A stretch of 64,000 nt of DNA from DATHAP01 sp963762865 (GCA_963762865.1 CAVXNC010000009.1:62001-126000), one strand, 5' to 3'. Positions 36,828-46,228 are shown, numbered from the stretch's first letter. A program made the numbers and translations. Notes: a model not told the origin generated them from the letters alone.

Positions 36828-36884
36828 CAACGGCACTTCTCCGCGCCTGGGATAGGCGGACTCACTCTGTTGTCAGCCGCCCGC

Positions 36885-37335
36885 CATCCGTCGACACGAC
36901 CGGATCGCCAGGATGAGCGGGACATCCTGGCCCGCAGCCATCTGGACGCCGTAGGAGTCGCGCACCGGAACCACTTCCTCGACACCGTCGCCACGGTGTC
37001 GCCGTCCTGTCGATCGCGACCGTGGTCGACGATGTTGCCGTGAGCCTTGAGGTTCGGTGCGCCGTCGACCTCGATGATGTAGTGGTCGCGGATGCCCACG
37101 AGGCGCTTGTGCACCGTCGCCGCTCGTGCTGCCGCGCGAGATCGACATCTTGTCGCGCACGCTGAGCTTCTTCTCTTGGATCTTGGACACCTCGTTGACG
37201 CTTGCGTCCTCGAGGACGAAGGTGTCGCGCATCCGTAGAGCCTTACCGTTCACCTTGTAGACCTTGGAGCCGCCCTCGTCCTCGATCCAGAAGTCGTCAC
37301 CGATCCCCATGCAGCTTCTCGAGCATCTTGGAACT
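36885..37335 (-). pseudogene. LURP-one-related (LOR) family protein, multiply frameshifted
   Basis: Pieces in two minus frames line up as one gene: IGDDFWIEDEGGSKVYKVNG, LRMRDTFVLEDASVNEVSKI and EKKLSVRDKMSISR, then HKRLVGIRDHYIIEVDGAP, NLKAHGNIVDHG, GDTVATVSRKWF and MAAGQDVPLILAI. These are the beta-barrel/central-helix signatures of LURP-one-related (Tubby-like) proteins. At least three indels separate the pieces. The 5' end abuts the second reductase fragment, so both genes are cut at the junction. Confidence 0.75.
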
Positions 37336-37345
37336 TGTGGACCGT

Positions 37346-37491
37346 CAGTGACGCTCTTCCCGGTCGTCACCGGACAGACGGGGCTGGACCCAATCTTCGC
37401 GAACTCCGCCGACTTCGACCTGGAGCTGCTCGAGAGCCGCACCCTCGACACGCACATCCAGGAGCTGGTCTACCGACCGACCCTGCACTGA
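37346..37491 (+). pseudogene. C-terminal fragment of a dihydrofolate reductase-family protein (copy 2)
   Basis: VTLFPVVTGQTGLDPIFANS to HIQELVYRPTLH-stop is the same gene end as at 36465-36613 but shorter, starting 88 nt later in the gene. Differences are few and mostly conservative (for example VFANA to IFANS). It lies 47 nt from the stop of adenylate kinase, which is intact. Confidence 0.75.
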
Positions 37492-37537
37492 CCGGTCTGG
37501 AGTGCCGCGGCGCCTACGTTTCCGCGGAGACGCACCC

Positions 37538-38113
37538 TCAGTCGCCGAGCTCGTCGCGGTGGTCCTCGATGCCGGCCGTCACAGCGGCGGTGACCTCGTC
37601 CTCGGGCAGCGAGCCGTCGACGGTCACCAGCCGCTCGCGCTCCGCGTAGTAGTCGATCATCGGCTTGGTCTTGGCCTCGTACACCTCGAGACGGTGCTCG
37701 ATGACCTCCTGCGTGTCGTCCGAGCCGCGGCCGCGGGCCAGCAGCCGGCGCACGAGCTCCTCCGTCGGGACGTGCAGGTGGATCGCGATCTGCACGGCGA
37801 CACCCAGCGCGCGCGCCGTGTCGTAGGCGACCTTGGCCTGCTCGACCGTGCGCGGGAAGCCGTCGAGCACGTAGCCGCCCGACTCGCTCGCCGCGATGAT
37901 CGGCTTGCGCAGCATGTCGAGCACCATCTGGTCGGGGACGAGGTCTCCCCGTGAGACGTACTGCTGCACCTGCTGACCGAGCGCCGTGCCCTCGGTGACG
38001 TGCTGGCGCAGCAGGTCGCCGCTCGAGATGTGCGTGATCCCGAGGCGCTCGGCGATGCGGACCGCCTGGGTCCCCTTGCCGGAGCCGGGGGCGCCGATGA
38101 GCAGGAGTCGCAT
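37538..38113 (-). CDS. adk: Adenylate kinase, short-LID form
   Basis: 191 residues from ATG 38113. P-loop GAPGSGKGTQ, AMP-binding ISSGDLLRQHV, and GGYVLDGFPRTVEQA, followed by a short LID (LLARGRGSDDTQEVIEHRL) without zinc-binding Cys residues. It interconverts ATP+AMP and 2 ADP. It stands alone here rather than in the secY-adk-map ribosomal cluster, so it may be a second adk. It is divergent from the M20 gene with a 63-nt intergenic space. Confidence 0.94.
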   Translation of the reverse strand: MRLLLIGAPGSGKGTQAVRIAERLGITHISSGDLLRQHVTEGTALGQQVQQYVSRGDLVPDQMVLDMLRKPIIAASESGGYVLDGFPRTVEQAKVAYDTARALGVAVQIAIHLHVPTEELVRRLLARGRGSDDTQEVIEHRLEVYEAKTKPMIDYYAERERLVTVDGSLPEDEVTAAVTAGIEDHRDELGD

Positions 38114-38176
38114 GAGAGGGCATCCTGCCGTGTCCGGCCGGCCGGCTGCCGGGGTGTCCACCCCTAGGGTGGCGCC

Positions 38177-39391
38177 GTGAGCGTGGGCGAGCACGAGTTC
38201 GACCGGATGTGGGCCGACCTGCAGCCGGTCGGACGGGACCCGCGCAGCGGCGGCTACCGCCGGTTCGCGTGGTCCGGGCCGGACCTGGCCACCCGCGAGT
38301 GGTTCGCCGCCGAGGCCGCCCGTCGCGGGCTGGACCTGACCGTCGACCGCAACGGCAACCAGTGGGCGTGGTGGGGCGACCCGGACGGACCCGGTGCGGG
38401 CGACGCGGTCGTCACCGGCAGCCACCTCGACTCGGTGCCGGACGGCGGCGCCTTCGACGGGCCGCTCGGGGTCGTCAGCGCCTTCGCGGCCGTCGACCGG
38501 CTGCGCGCCGACGGCCACCGGCCGGACCGGCCGATCGGCATCGTCAGCTTCGTCGACGAGGAGGGCGCCAGGTTCGGCGTCGCCTGCGCCGGCTCCCGGC
38601 TGCTCACCGGCAGTCTCGACCCCGACAAGGCACGCGACCTGAGTGACACCGACGGCACGACCATGGCGGATGCCATGGAGGCCGCCGGCCACGACCCGCG
38701 GCACCTCGGCCGCGACGACGACACCCTCGCCCGCATCGGCACCTACGTCGAGCTGCACGTCGAGCAAGGACGCGCCCTCGTCGACGGGACCGCCGCGGTC
38801 GGTGTCGCACACGGCATCTGGCCACACGGCCGGTGGCGGCTCGACCTCGCCGGCGAGGCCAACCACGCCGGCACCACCCGGCTGGCCGACCGCGACGACC
38901 CGATGCTGCGGCTCGCCGCCGCCGTGGTCGCGGCGCGTGACGAGGCGGGGCGGCTCGGCGCCGTCGCCACCGTCGGCCGCGTCGAGGTCACACCCAACGG
39001 CACCAACGCCGTGCCCTCCCTGGTGCGCGCCTGGCTGGATGCGCGCGGCGAGGACGAGCAGGCCGTACGGTCCGTGGTCGCTGCGGTCGGCGGCGCCGCC
39101 GGGACCTACCCGGACGAGGAGTCCTGGTCGCCCGAGGTCACCTTCGACGCACCGCTGCGCGACCGGCTCGCGCGGCTGCTCGGCGACGCGCCGGTGCTGC
39201 CCACCGGCGCCGGCCACGACGCCGGCGTGCTGGCCGGCGCTGGCATCCCGACCGCGATGCTCTTCGTCCGCAACCCGACCGGTGTGAGCCACTCCCCCGC
39301 TGAGCACGCCGAGCGCGACGACTGCCTCGAAGGTGTGGACGCCCTCACCACGGTCCTCGCCGAGCTGACCGGCGACTGGTCAGCCGCGTGA
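38177..39391 (+). CDS. M20 amidohydrolase (allantoate/N-carbamoyl amino acid amidohydrolase family)
   Basis: 404 residues from GTG 38177. Di-metal site motifs: VVTGSHLDSVPDGGAFDG, SFVDEEGARFG and YVELHVEQGR, with GAGHDAGVLAG near the end. Family members hydrolyse allantoate or N-carbamoyl-amino acids. Its stop overlaps the hutF start by 4 nt (GTGA). Because of that coupling, I infer a role in histidine degradation, perhaps removing the formyl group from N-formylglutamate made by HutF. It may instead act on allantoate, but the purine operon already has allantoicase. Confidence 0.85.
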   Translation: MSVGEHEFDRMWADLQPVGRDPRSGGYRRFAWSGPDLATREWFAAEAARRGLDLTVDRNGNQWAWWGDPDGPGAGDAVVTGSHLDSVPDGGAFDGPLGVVSAFAAVDRLRADGHRPDRPIGIVSFVDEEGARFGVACAGSRLLTGSLDPDKARDLSDTDGTTMADAMEAAGHDPRHLGRDDDTLARIGTYVELHVEQGRALVDGTAAVGVAHGIWPHGRWRLDLAGEANHAGTTRLADRDDPMLRLAAAVVAARDEAGRLGAVATVGRVEVTPNGTNAVPSLVRAWLDARGEDEQAVRSVVAAVGGAAGTYPDEESWSPEVTFDAPLRDRLARLLGDAPVLPTGAGHDAGVLAGAGIPTAMLFVRNPTGVSHSPAEHAERDDCLEGVDALTTVLAELTGDWSAA

Positions 39392-40737
39392 CGGCCTACC
39401 ACTGCGAGCTCGCGGTCCTGCCGGACGGCCGCGTCGGCCGCGACGTGCTCGTCGAGGTCGCAGACGGTCGCATCAGCTCGGTCAGCGAGGACGCGACGCC
39501 GACCGGTGAGCGGCTTCGCGGGCTCGTCCTCCCCGGCCTGGCCAACGCGCACTCGCACGCCTTCCACCGGGCGCTGCGCGGCCGGTCGCAGGCCGTCGTG
39601 CGGGGTCCGGCAGGTGATCCCGGCGGTTCCTTCTGGACGTGGCGTCAGCAGATGTACGCCGTCGCCGCGCAGCTCGACCCGGACTCCTACCGCGGGCTGG
39701 CCCGGGCGGTCTTCGCCGAGATGGCGCTCGCGGGAGTCACCTGCGTCGGCGAGTTCCACTACGTGCACCACGCACCGGGCGGCGCGGCGTACGACGACCC
39801 GAACGCGATGGGGCTGGCACTCGTCGAGGCGGCCCGCGACGCCGGCATCCGCATCGCGCTGCTGGACACCTGCTACCTCGCCGGTGGCATCGGTGCACCG
39901 CTCGAGGGTGTGCAGTCGCGTTTCGGCGACGGCGACGCCGACGCATGGGCGGTCCGCGCGACGGCGCTGCGGGACGGGCTAGCCCGTGCCGACGACGTCG
40001 TGGTCGGCGCCGCTGTGCACTCGGTGCGGGCGGTGCCCCGCGACCAGCTCGCGACGGTCGCCGGCTGGTCGGCCGACGCACCGTTGCACGTGCACGTCTC
40101 GGAGCAGCCGGCGGAGAACGACGCGTGCCTGCAGGCGTACGGCGCGACGCCGACCCGGGTCCTGCACGACCACGGCGTGCTCGGCCCGCGGACGTCGGCC
40201 GTGCACGCGACCCGGGTGACCGGCGACGACATCGGGCTGCTGGGCGCCTCCCGGACGTACGTGTGCATGTGCCCCACCACCGAGCGCGACCTCGCCGACG
40301 GCATCGGGCCGGCACGGGCGATGTACGACGCCGGCTCGCCGATCACCCTAGGTTCGGACAGCCACGCCGTCGTCGACCTGCTGGAGGAGGCCCGCGCGGT
40401 CGAGCTCGACGAGCGCCTGGCCACCGGCGTCCGGGGCACCTGGTCGGCGACCGAGCTGTTGGCGGCCGCGACCCGCGACGGGCACGCGTCGCTGGGCTTC
40501 GCGGACGCCGGCCACCTGTCGGTCGGTGCGCGTGCCGACCTGGTCGCCGTCCGACTCGACTCGGTGCGGACCGCGGGCGGCGACGACGCCGACGTGGTGC
40601 AGCGGGTCGTCTTCGCCGGCACGGCCGCCGACGTCACCGACGTGGTCGCGTCGGGGCGCCGCATCGTCGAGGGCGGGGAGCACGTCCTGGGCGACGTCGG
40701 CCGCCTGCTCACCGAGGCCCTGGCGCCGTTGGCCTGA
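39388..40737 (+). CDS. hutF: Formimidoylglutamate deiminase HutF
   Basis: 449 residues. Amidohydrolase-superfamily signatures in HutF form: LANAHSHAFHRALRGRSQ, TWRQQMYAVA, GEFHYVHHAPGG, HVHVSEQPAENDAC, CMCPTTERDLADGIGP and GSDSHAVVDLLEEAR. It converts N-formimidoyl-L-glutamate to N-formyl-L-glutamate and ammonia in histidine catabolism. hutI, hutU and hutH are not in the window. Confidence 0.95.
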   Translation: MTAYHCELAVLPDGRVGRDVLVEVADGRISSVSEDATPTGERLRGLVLPGLANAHSHAFHRALRGRSQAVVRGPAGDPGGSFWTWRQQMYAVAAQLDPDSYRGLARAVFAEMALAGVTCVGEFHYVHHAPGGAAYDDPNAMGLALVEAARDAGIRIALLDTCYLAGGIGAPLEGVQSRFGDGDADAWAVRATALRDGLARADDVVVGAAVHSVRAVPRDQLATVAGWSADAPLHVHVSEQPAENDACLQAYGATPTRVLHDHGVLGPRTSAVHATRVTGDDIGLLGASRTYVCMCPTTERDLADGIGPARAMYDAGSPITLGSDSHAVVDLLEEARAVELDERLATGVRGTWSATELLAAATRDGHASLGFADAGHLSVGARADLVAVRLDSVRTAGGDDADVVQRVVFAGTAADVTDVVASGRRIVEGGEHVLGDVGRLLTEALAPLA

Positions 40738-40822
40738 TGCGCCGGCGGCCGACCCCGCCCGCCGATTCCAGAACACGAACGGGGTCTGTGCGGCGCCTGC
40801 GTTGCCTTTCGCTTCTCATGAG

Positions 40823-40845
40823 CAACACACGCCACGCTTGTGTTG
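40823..40845. promoter_or_regulatory. Inverted repeat in the gap after hutF
   Basis: CAACACA (40823-40829) and TGTGTTG (40839-40845), perfect 7-bp arms with a 9-bp spacer. It lies in the 298-nt stretch between hutF and the coiled-coil gene and could be an operator for the latter. No gene is visible in this stretch. Confidence 0.3.
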
Positions 40846-40885
40846 TGGGGTGGAGCTCAACGCGACGATCGCGACGGGCGAGAAC

Positions 40886-40927
40886 CCCGACATGCCGTCG
40901 TCCGGTCGAGAGCGGCGGCATGTCGGG
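40886..40927 (+). terminator. Hairpin after hutF
   Basis: CCCGACATGCCG (40886-40897) pairs perfectly with CGGCATGTCGGG (40916-40927) across an 18-nt loop, about 150 nt past the hutF stop. It is a plausible terminator of the M20-hutF operon, without a T-tract. Confidence 0.5.
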
Positions 40928-41035
40928 CCACCCCGGCTCGGTCACGGCAGGTACCCCGGCCAGTGCCTGGGTCCTTCCCGAACGGCGGCCAGGCGCATAC
41001 TGACCTCGCCGAGGCATCGGATGCGGGAGAGACCA

Positions 41036-41548
41036 ATGGCTGAACACACCGATCGTGACCGGATCGTGGCAGCGAGCGAGGATGAGGAACAGGCCCTTGC
41101 CGAGGCTCGGGAAGCCCTGTTGGACGCCCGCCAGGCTCTGCTTGAAGAACGCGAGACCCGAGCCGACATACGCGACGTGGCGGCCGCTGAGCGGGATAGC
41201 ACCGCAGACGCGCGCAACGACGCAGCGGACCAGCGCGAGGAGACCGGCCAGCGGCTGCGGGTCGAGCTCGAGCGCCGCGAGGAGCGGCTGAGCGAACTGA
41301 TCCACGCGGCGGATGTCCGAGACCGCAAGGCCGAGGTTCGTGACCGCGCCGCTGAAACCCGCGAAGCCGCCGCGGCGATACGCCTCCAGCGATACCGAGA
41401 CGACCAGCGAATCGACGAGCGGGACCGAGCCCACGGCAGCATCGACCGGATCTGGGACGCGACGGACCGCGATGAGGCGGCCGTCGACCGCGCCGAGCTA
41501 CGCGACATGGCCCGCGACGATCCGCAGGAACCCAAGCCCGACGAGTGA
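41036..41548 (+). CDS. Highly charged coiled-coil protein, unknown function
   Basis: 170 residues from ATG 41036 (GGGAGAG upstream; ATG 41021 is an alternative). Nearly the whole chain is predicted helical, with a repeating R-D-x-x-A-x-x-R/E pattern (ADIRDVAAAERDSTADARND, ADVRDRKAEVRDRAAETREA), so an extended coiled coil is likely. No membrane segment or signal peptide. Similar Asp/Arg/Ala-rich coils occur in actinobacteria without known function. Confidence 0.7.
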   Translation: MAEHTDRDRIVAASEDEEQALAEAREALLDARQALLEERETRADIRDVAAAERDSTADARNDAADQREETGQRLRVELERREERLSELIHAADVRDRKAEVRDRAAETREAAAAIRLQRYRDDQRIDERDRAHGSIDRIWDATDRDEAAVDRAELRDMARDDPQEPKPDE

Positions 41549-41694
41549 CGACACGAGTTCGCAGTGCACGCCTGCCCGCCCGAGTACTCGAGCATCGTTC
41601 GCAGCGCGATGCTGCATCGGGCTGCACTGCGTCGTTCGGGGGGATCAATACAGCTGGGCGCCGTCGGCTGAGCGCGAGCAGATTGGTCGACCGG

Positions 41695-42571
41695 GAACTG
41701 ACGATGGCGTCGCGGTCGTCGATCAGCCCTCGTCGGTGTTGATGCGATACGCGCCGCGCTTCCTGGTGGCCATCAGGTCGGCGTTGAACATGCCCGGGGT
41801 CTCCGGGTGAAGGGGTGCGTTGACGGTCACGACGTCGCAGTGCGGAACCATGTCCTGGGTCGTCTCGTGGAACGTGAGACCGAGTTCCGCCTCGGTCTCG
41901 CGCGGCAGGCGATGACGGTCCGTGTAGTCGAGATGTACGTCGAAGGGCTTGAGGCGACGGAGCACCGCCAGACCGATTCTCCCGGCGGCGACCGTGCCGA
42001 CGTGCATGCCTTCCAGGTCGAAGCCCGGGCAACGCAGTCCGCGATGTTCCAGCCACCGTCGACACGGTCTGGTGGGACGGCAGATAGTTGCGCACCTGCG
42101 ACTGGATCATCATCACGACGTGCTCGGCAACGCTGATGCTGATGAGTAGGTCACCTCGCCACGGTGACTCCGTGCGCCATGGCGGCATCGAGATCGACGT
42201 GGTCCAACCCGATACTGGCGGTGATGGCGATCTTGAGGTTGGCTGCCTTCGCATCCGCTCGGCGGTCAGGTACGCGGGCCAGAACGGCTGCGAAATCACG
42301 ACCTCGCATCGGACAGATCCGGTCGAACTCAGACCTCGCCCTGTCCTTGTCCGCGGTGACCACCAACTCGTGACACTGGCCTCCACGAAGGCGCGCAGAC
42401 CGAGCTCGCCGGCGACGCTGCCGAGTTACTGGCCCGGCTGGAAGTCGATGCCGCGGGCGAGGGCATCGTCTGACCGTCGGGGTAACCCTTCAGCACAGGG
42501 ATGTCGTCGCGGGCGTAGGCGGCGGGAACCCCGCGACTGGGTCCTCATGAGCACGCATAGAACTTCGCCAT
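41695..42571 (-). pseudogene. fdh: NAD-dependent formate dehydrogenase, truncated and frameshifted
   Basis: From ATG 42571 fragments in three frames follow the order of single-subunit FDH: ARDDIPVLKGYPDGQTM, LVVTADKD, EVVISQPFWPAYLTAER, IAITASIGLDHVDLDAAMAH, ISVAEHVVMMIQSQVRNYLP, GTVAAGRIGLAVLRRLKPFD (NAD-binding) and VVTVNAPLHPETPGMFNADL. It ends near LIDDRDAI with the last 120 or so residues missing, including the catalytic His region. At least five indels. FDH oxidises formate to CO2. Nothing downstream (41549-41694) resembles the lost part. Confidence 0.8.
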
Positions 42572-42746
42572 GAGCCGAACAACGTCTGCAAACGCCGAAA
42601 TCCGTTCGCCGCTGCGTGCACGTGATCGCTCGAAGAGCCAGCTGGCGAACACCTGCGATTCGCAGTTGCGCGACCATCGCACGCTGACGTCGATATCCGT
42701 CCCAGTCGGTCTGAGGGAGCCGCCAGCAAGTGCTCGGGAACGAAAG

Positions 42747-43121
42747 TCAGTGGTGGCGGAAGCCGCCGAGGAACCGCCGGAAGAGGCCGCCTTCTCGTGG
42801 CAGCGGCTCGGCCGGTGGCGGCGCGGTGGGTCGCTGCCGGGCCACCGGCTGGTCGTAGTCGGTGCGCACGATCGCGTCGACCACCTGGCCGTCGTCGAAG
42901 GTCTCCGAGCCCTCGATCACCGGGACGAAGCCGACGAGCATGCCGTCCCGCATGACCTGTGCCTCGAGCCCGGCCGTCCCGTCGCTGTCCCAGACGGCGT
43001 TGCGGCCGCCGGGCAGCCGCACCCGGATGCCGAACTGGTAGACGCCGGCCTTCTCCAGGTGGGCGTCGACACCGCGCTCGCGCAGGTCGTCGACGACCCG
43101 GCGGGCCCTGTTCTCTTCCAT
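42747..43121 (-). CDS. Conserved hypothetical protein
   Basis: 124 residues from ATG 43121. The N-terminal half (ARRVVDDLRERGVDAHLEKA, YQFGIRVRLPGGRNAVWDSD) looks like a small alpha/beta fold; the C-terminal third is Pro/Arg-rich (RPTAPPPAEPLPREGGLFRR) and probably disordered. I do not recognise a functional family. It is divergent from the EamA gene with a 108-nt gap. Confidence 0.6.
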   Translation of the reverse strand: MEENRARRVVDDLRERGVDAHLEKAGVYQFGIRVRLPGGRNAVWDSDGTAGLEAQVMRDGMLVGFVPVIEGSETFDDGQVVDAIVRTDYDQPVARQRPTAPPPAEPLPREGGLFRRFLGGFRHH

Positions 43122-43229
43122 GGCGGCCCCAACGTAGTCAGGTCCGGGCCCGTTCCCGCGCGGTGTCGCGGCTGTCAGTGGTGTCGGGCACACTTGCTCC
43201 TGACAGCACATGAGGTCGAGGAGGGTCGG

Positions 43230-44196
43230 ATGAGTCGTCGGGGCTGGCTGCTCTTCGTCGCGATGGGCGTCATCTGGGGCGTGCCCTACCTGCTCATCAA
43301 GGTGGCGGTCGAGGAGATCTCGCCGTCGGTGCTGGTGCTGGGCCGCACGGCGCTCGGCGAGCGCGCTGCTGCTGCCGGTGGCGCTCGCCCGCGGCCACCT
43401 GCGCGGCTTGTGGTCGTCGTGGCTGCCGATCGTGGTCTTCGCCCTGGTCGAGATCGCCGGACCGTGGCTGCTGCTCGGTGTCGCGGAGCAGCGGCTGTCC
43501 TCGTCGCTGACCGGGCTGCTGCTGGCGTCGGTCCCGCTCGTGGCGGCGCTGATCGCGTGGCTCGGAGCCGGTCGCTGGACCAGCGCCGACGAGCGGCCTG
43601 ATCTGCGCCGGGTGCTCGGCCTGCTGGTGGGGCTGACCGGCGTCGCCGCGCTGGTGGGCTTCGAGGTCGGGGCGGGTGACGTCGGCGCCGTGGTCGCGGT
43701 GGCCGGGGTGTCGGTCTGCTACGCCGTCGGGCCGGTGATCCTGGCGCGCTGGCTGGCGCACCTTCCGGGGCTCGGTGTCATCACGGTGTCGCTGCTGATC
43801 ACCACGCTGATCTACGCGCCGATCGGCATCGCGCAGGCGCCCGACGAACGGCCGTCGGCGAAGGTCATCTGGTCGGTGGTCGGGCTCGCGGTGGTCTGCA
43901 CCGCACTGGCTTTCGTGGTGTTCTTCGAGCTGATCGCCGAGGTCGGGCCGAGCCGCGCGACGGTCATCACCTACCTGAACCCGGCGGTCGCCCTGCTGCT
44001 CGGCGTCGTCATCCTCGACGAGGCCTTCACCGTCGCGACCGCGGTCGGCTTCGCGCTGATCCTGGCCGGCTCGGTGCTGGCGACCCGGCGCGCTGCCACC
44101 CGACCCGTCGAGCCCGGGGAGGGTCCGGTGCCGGTGGCCCGCCGCTCGGTCGACAGCGACTGCGAGACCGTCGCCAGCCCGGTCGCCGAACCCTGA
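43230..44196 (+). pseudogene. EamA/DMT-family transporter, one frameshift
   Basis: Starts at ATG 43230 after GAGGAGGG. The first 45 residues (GWLLFVAMGVIWGVPYLLIK, LVLGRTALGE) lie in one frame and the rest (LLLPVALARGHLRGLWSS to the stop at 44196) in another; one extra base at about 43363 explains it. Two EamA repeats with about ten membrane helices are recognisable (GLLLASVPLVAALIAWL; YLNPAVALLLGVVILDEAFT). DMT transporters export or import metabolites; the substrate is unknown. Confidence 0.82.
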
Positions 44197-44256
44197 TCAT
44201 GGCCGAGCGGACCCGGCGGACCCGGCGGTCCCGGCGGTCCGCTGCCGTTCGTCGAC

Positions 44257-44658
44257 GTGCACTCCGTCGTGGTACCGGCCGCCCGCGACACGGTGTGGGC
44301 AGCGCTGCAGGCGTACGTCGCCAGGTCGCTGCTGATGTCCGACCACCACCCGCTGGGCCTCGTCCTCGGCACCGAGCCGCGCGCCGGCTTCGCCGTGACC
44401 GAGACGGTGCCGGCGCAGCGGCTGGTGCTCAGCGGACGGCACCGCTTCTCCCGCTACCGGCTGACCTTCGAGCTCTCCGACGCACCCGGCGGCCCGGGGA
44501 ACGCACCGGCCACCGGACTACGGGCCGTCACCGACGCCGCGTTCCCGGGCGTGCACGGCAGGGCCTACCGCGCCTTGGTCATCGGAACCGGCGGGCACGC
44601 GGTGGCCACCAACCGCATCCTGCGCGCGGTGCGGCGACGGGCGCTCGAAGCCGGCTGA
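44257..44658 (+). CDS. SRPBCC-like protein, unknown function
   Basis: 133 residues from GTG 44257, the only start before an in-frame stop at 44194. VVPAARDTVWAALQAYVARS, FAVTETVPAQRLVLSGRHRF and YRLTFELSDAPGG have the pattern of the START/SRPBCC lipid-binding-like fold. A 9-bp tandem repeat (GGACCCGGC, GGTCCCGGC) at 44211-44238 just precedes it. It is convergent with the PGM1-type gene. Confidence 0.55.
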   Translation: MHSVVVPAARDTVWAALQAYVARSLLMSDHHPLGLVLGTEPRAGFAVTETVPAQRLVLSGRHRFSRYRLTFELSDAPGGPGNAPATGLRAVTDAAFPGVHGRAYRALVIGTGGHAVATNRILRAVRRRALEAG

Positions 44659-44687
44659 GCACGGCCGTGCGCGGTGACCCCGACGAG

Positions 44688-46125
44688 TCAGACGCAGTCC
44701 TCGACCGCTGTCCGCGTCCGGTCGAAGAGCTCGGCCGCGTGGTCGGCGTCGTGGCCGATCGCCGTCAGGCCGAACCGGCCGTCGACCGCGAGGCAGGACA
44801 GCATGTGCAGCACCACACCGGTGCCGCGCTCGGGGTCGAGGTGCAGGCCACGGTCGCCGACCGCCTTGAGGACGGCGGCGGGCGGCACGCCCTGCCAGCC
44901 AGGGTTCAGCAGGTTGTCGGTGGCGCGGTACGCCCTCGCGGAGCCGTCCGCGGCGGCGACCCACCGGCCGGCCTCGACGTCGTACCGCCCGGGGACGTGG
45001 TTGCGCAGCACCGCGTAGGGGTGGGTCGTTCCGCCCTTGCGGAGGTTGATCTCGAGGGCGTGCACCGCGTGGCCGCCGGTCTCGTCGCGAGCGACCGCGA
45101 AGTCGACGCCGAGCCGGCCGACGGCGCCTCGCCGGGCCAGGGCCTCGCCCACCGCGCGGGCATGCTGGCCGAGCTCAGCCGCGTAGGCGGCCTCGGCCGG
45201 GAATCGGCAGCCCATGTACACCTGCCCCTCCGCGCCGCCGAGCTCCTGCTCGTGGGTCGCGAGGACGACGACCGAGCCGTCGGGCCAGACATCGACCTGG
45301 GCGCTCGGGCTGGTGAAGGCGACACCCTCGACGCGCTCCTCGACCACGCCGCCGGCGCCGAGGTCGCGCAGGTACCACTCCGGCAGCGACTCGACGTCGG
45401 AGCGGACATGGCCGCGGAGGTCGATGACCGCGTTGCCGTCACCGGCGCCGCTGTCGTCGTGCTTGACCACGACCGCGGTGGCGCCCGGCCGGCGGCGGTG
45501 GATGTCGGCGGCGGACCGCACGACGTCGTCGACGGTGCGGACGTCCTCGTAGCCGTAGGGCAGCGGGCACACCGGCCTCGCGGAAGAGCCGGCGCCCGGC
45601 GCTCTTGTACGCCAGCGGCAGCGTGTCGGGGTGCGCCCCGTTGACCGGCGCCTGCAGCGCGACCGCGACGGCGACCTCGTGGTCGGTGACGTTCCACGGC
45701 TCGATGTAGGCGGGCCGGTCCCCGATGATCCGACGGACCTCGGCGACCTGGTCGGGGTGGTCGAGCAGCTTCTCGGCCACCGACCGGTGCGACGCGTCGG
45801 GCACGGCCACGACCCGGAAGCGGCGGCGCACGCTGTCGCGGTGCCGCGCCGGCACCAGCGACAGGTAGTAGTCGAGCACCTCGTCGCCCGGGTGCTGCGA
45901 CCCGACGAAGACCATCTCGCAGGACTCGACCCGAGCCAGCACCGATAGCACGACGAGGTAGCGGTGCTCGAGGGCCGGGATGCGGTCGGCGTAGTGGGCG
46001 AGCAGCGACTCGCCGAGGCTGAAGGACGGCAGCACCACCAGCACGTGCTCGGTCGTCGAGCCGGGGGTGTTCAGGGCCAGCGCCGGGCCCAGCCCCGCTT
46101 GCAGCTCCTCGAACGACCGCGCCAC
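44688..46125 (-). pseudogene. PGM1-type peptide ligase (ATP-grasp), one frameshift
   Basis: The N-terminal part from GTG 46125 (VLVVLPSFSLGESLLAHYAD, GDRPAYIEPWNVTDHEVAVA, KSAGRRLFREAGV) and the C-terminal part ending at 44688 (LPYGYEDVRTVDDVVRSAAD, TAVVVKHDDSGAGDGNAVID, VHALEINLRKGGTTHP) are one protein of about 478 residues. They are joined by a frame change at about 45570. The order and motifs are those of PGM1-related ligases, ATP-grasp enzymes that in pheganomycin biosynthesis join peptides to an N-terminal non-standard amino acid. No precursor peptide or other biosynthetic gene is adjacent, so the substrate is unknown. Confidence 0.75.
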
Positions 46126-46228
46126 AGCTCAGCTCCCGGTCCGGCCGGCCTGCCCCATGGCCTCCCATGGTGACCGGCCGGGCCGGCGGACGTCCGCGTT
46201 TCCGCGGAAACGCTGCGGCGTGCGGGGA

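Noticed and set aside
35200..36855. A single 552-codon protein continuing beyond the MerB-like domain
   Set aside because: After residue about 214 the frame runs antisense to the VOC-gene duplicate and through gene fragments; the family's natural end GPFWGS-stop is one base out of frame.
38177..39391. M20 enzyme as part of the purine pathway (allantoate amidohydrolase)
   Set aside because: It lies 10 kb away from the end of the glyoxylate operon, is coupled to hutF, and the purine operon already has allantoicase; kept only as an alternative.
44211..44238. Tandem 9-bp repeats encoding Gly/Pro before the SRPBCC-like gene
   Set aside because: Just three to four units and no start codon in frame upstream; probably a simple slippage repeat.
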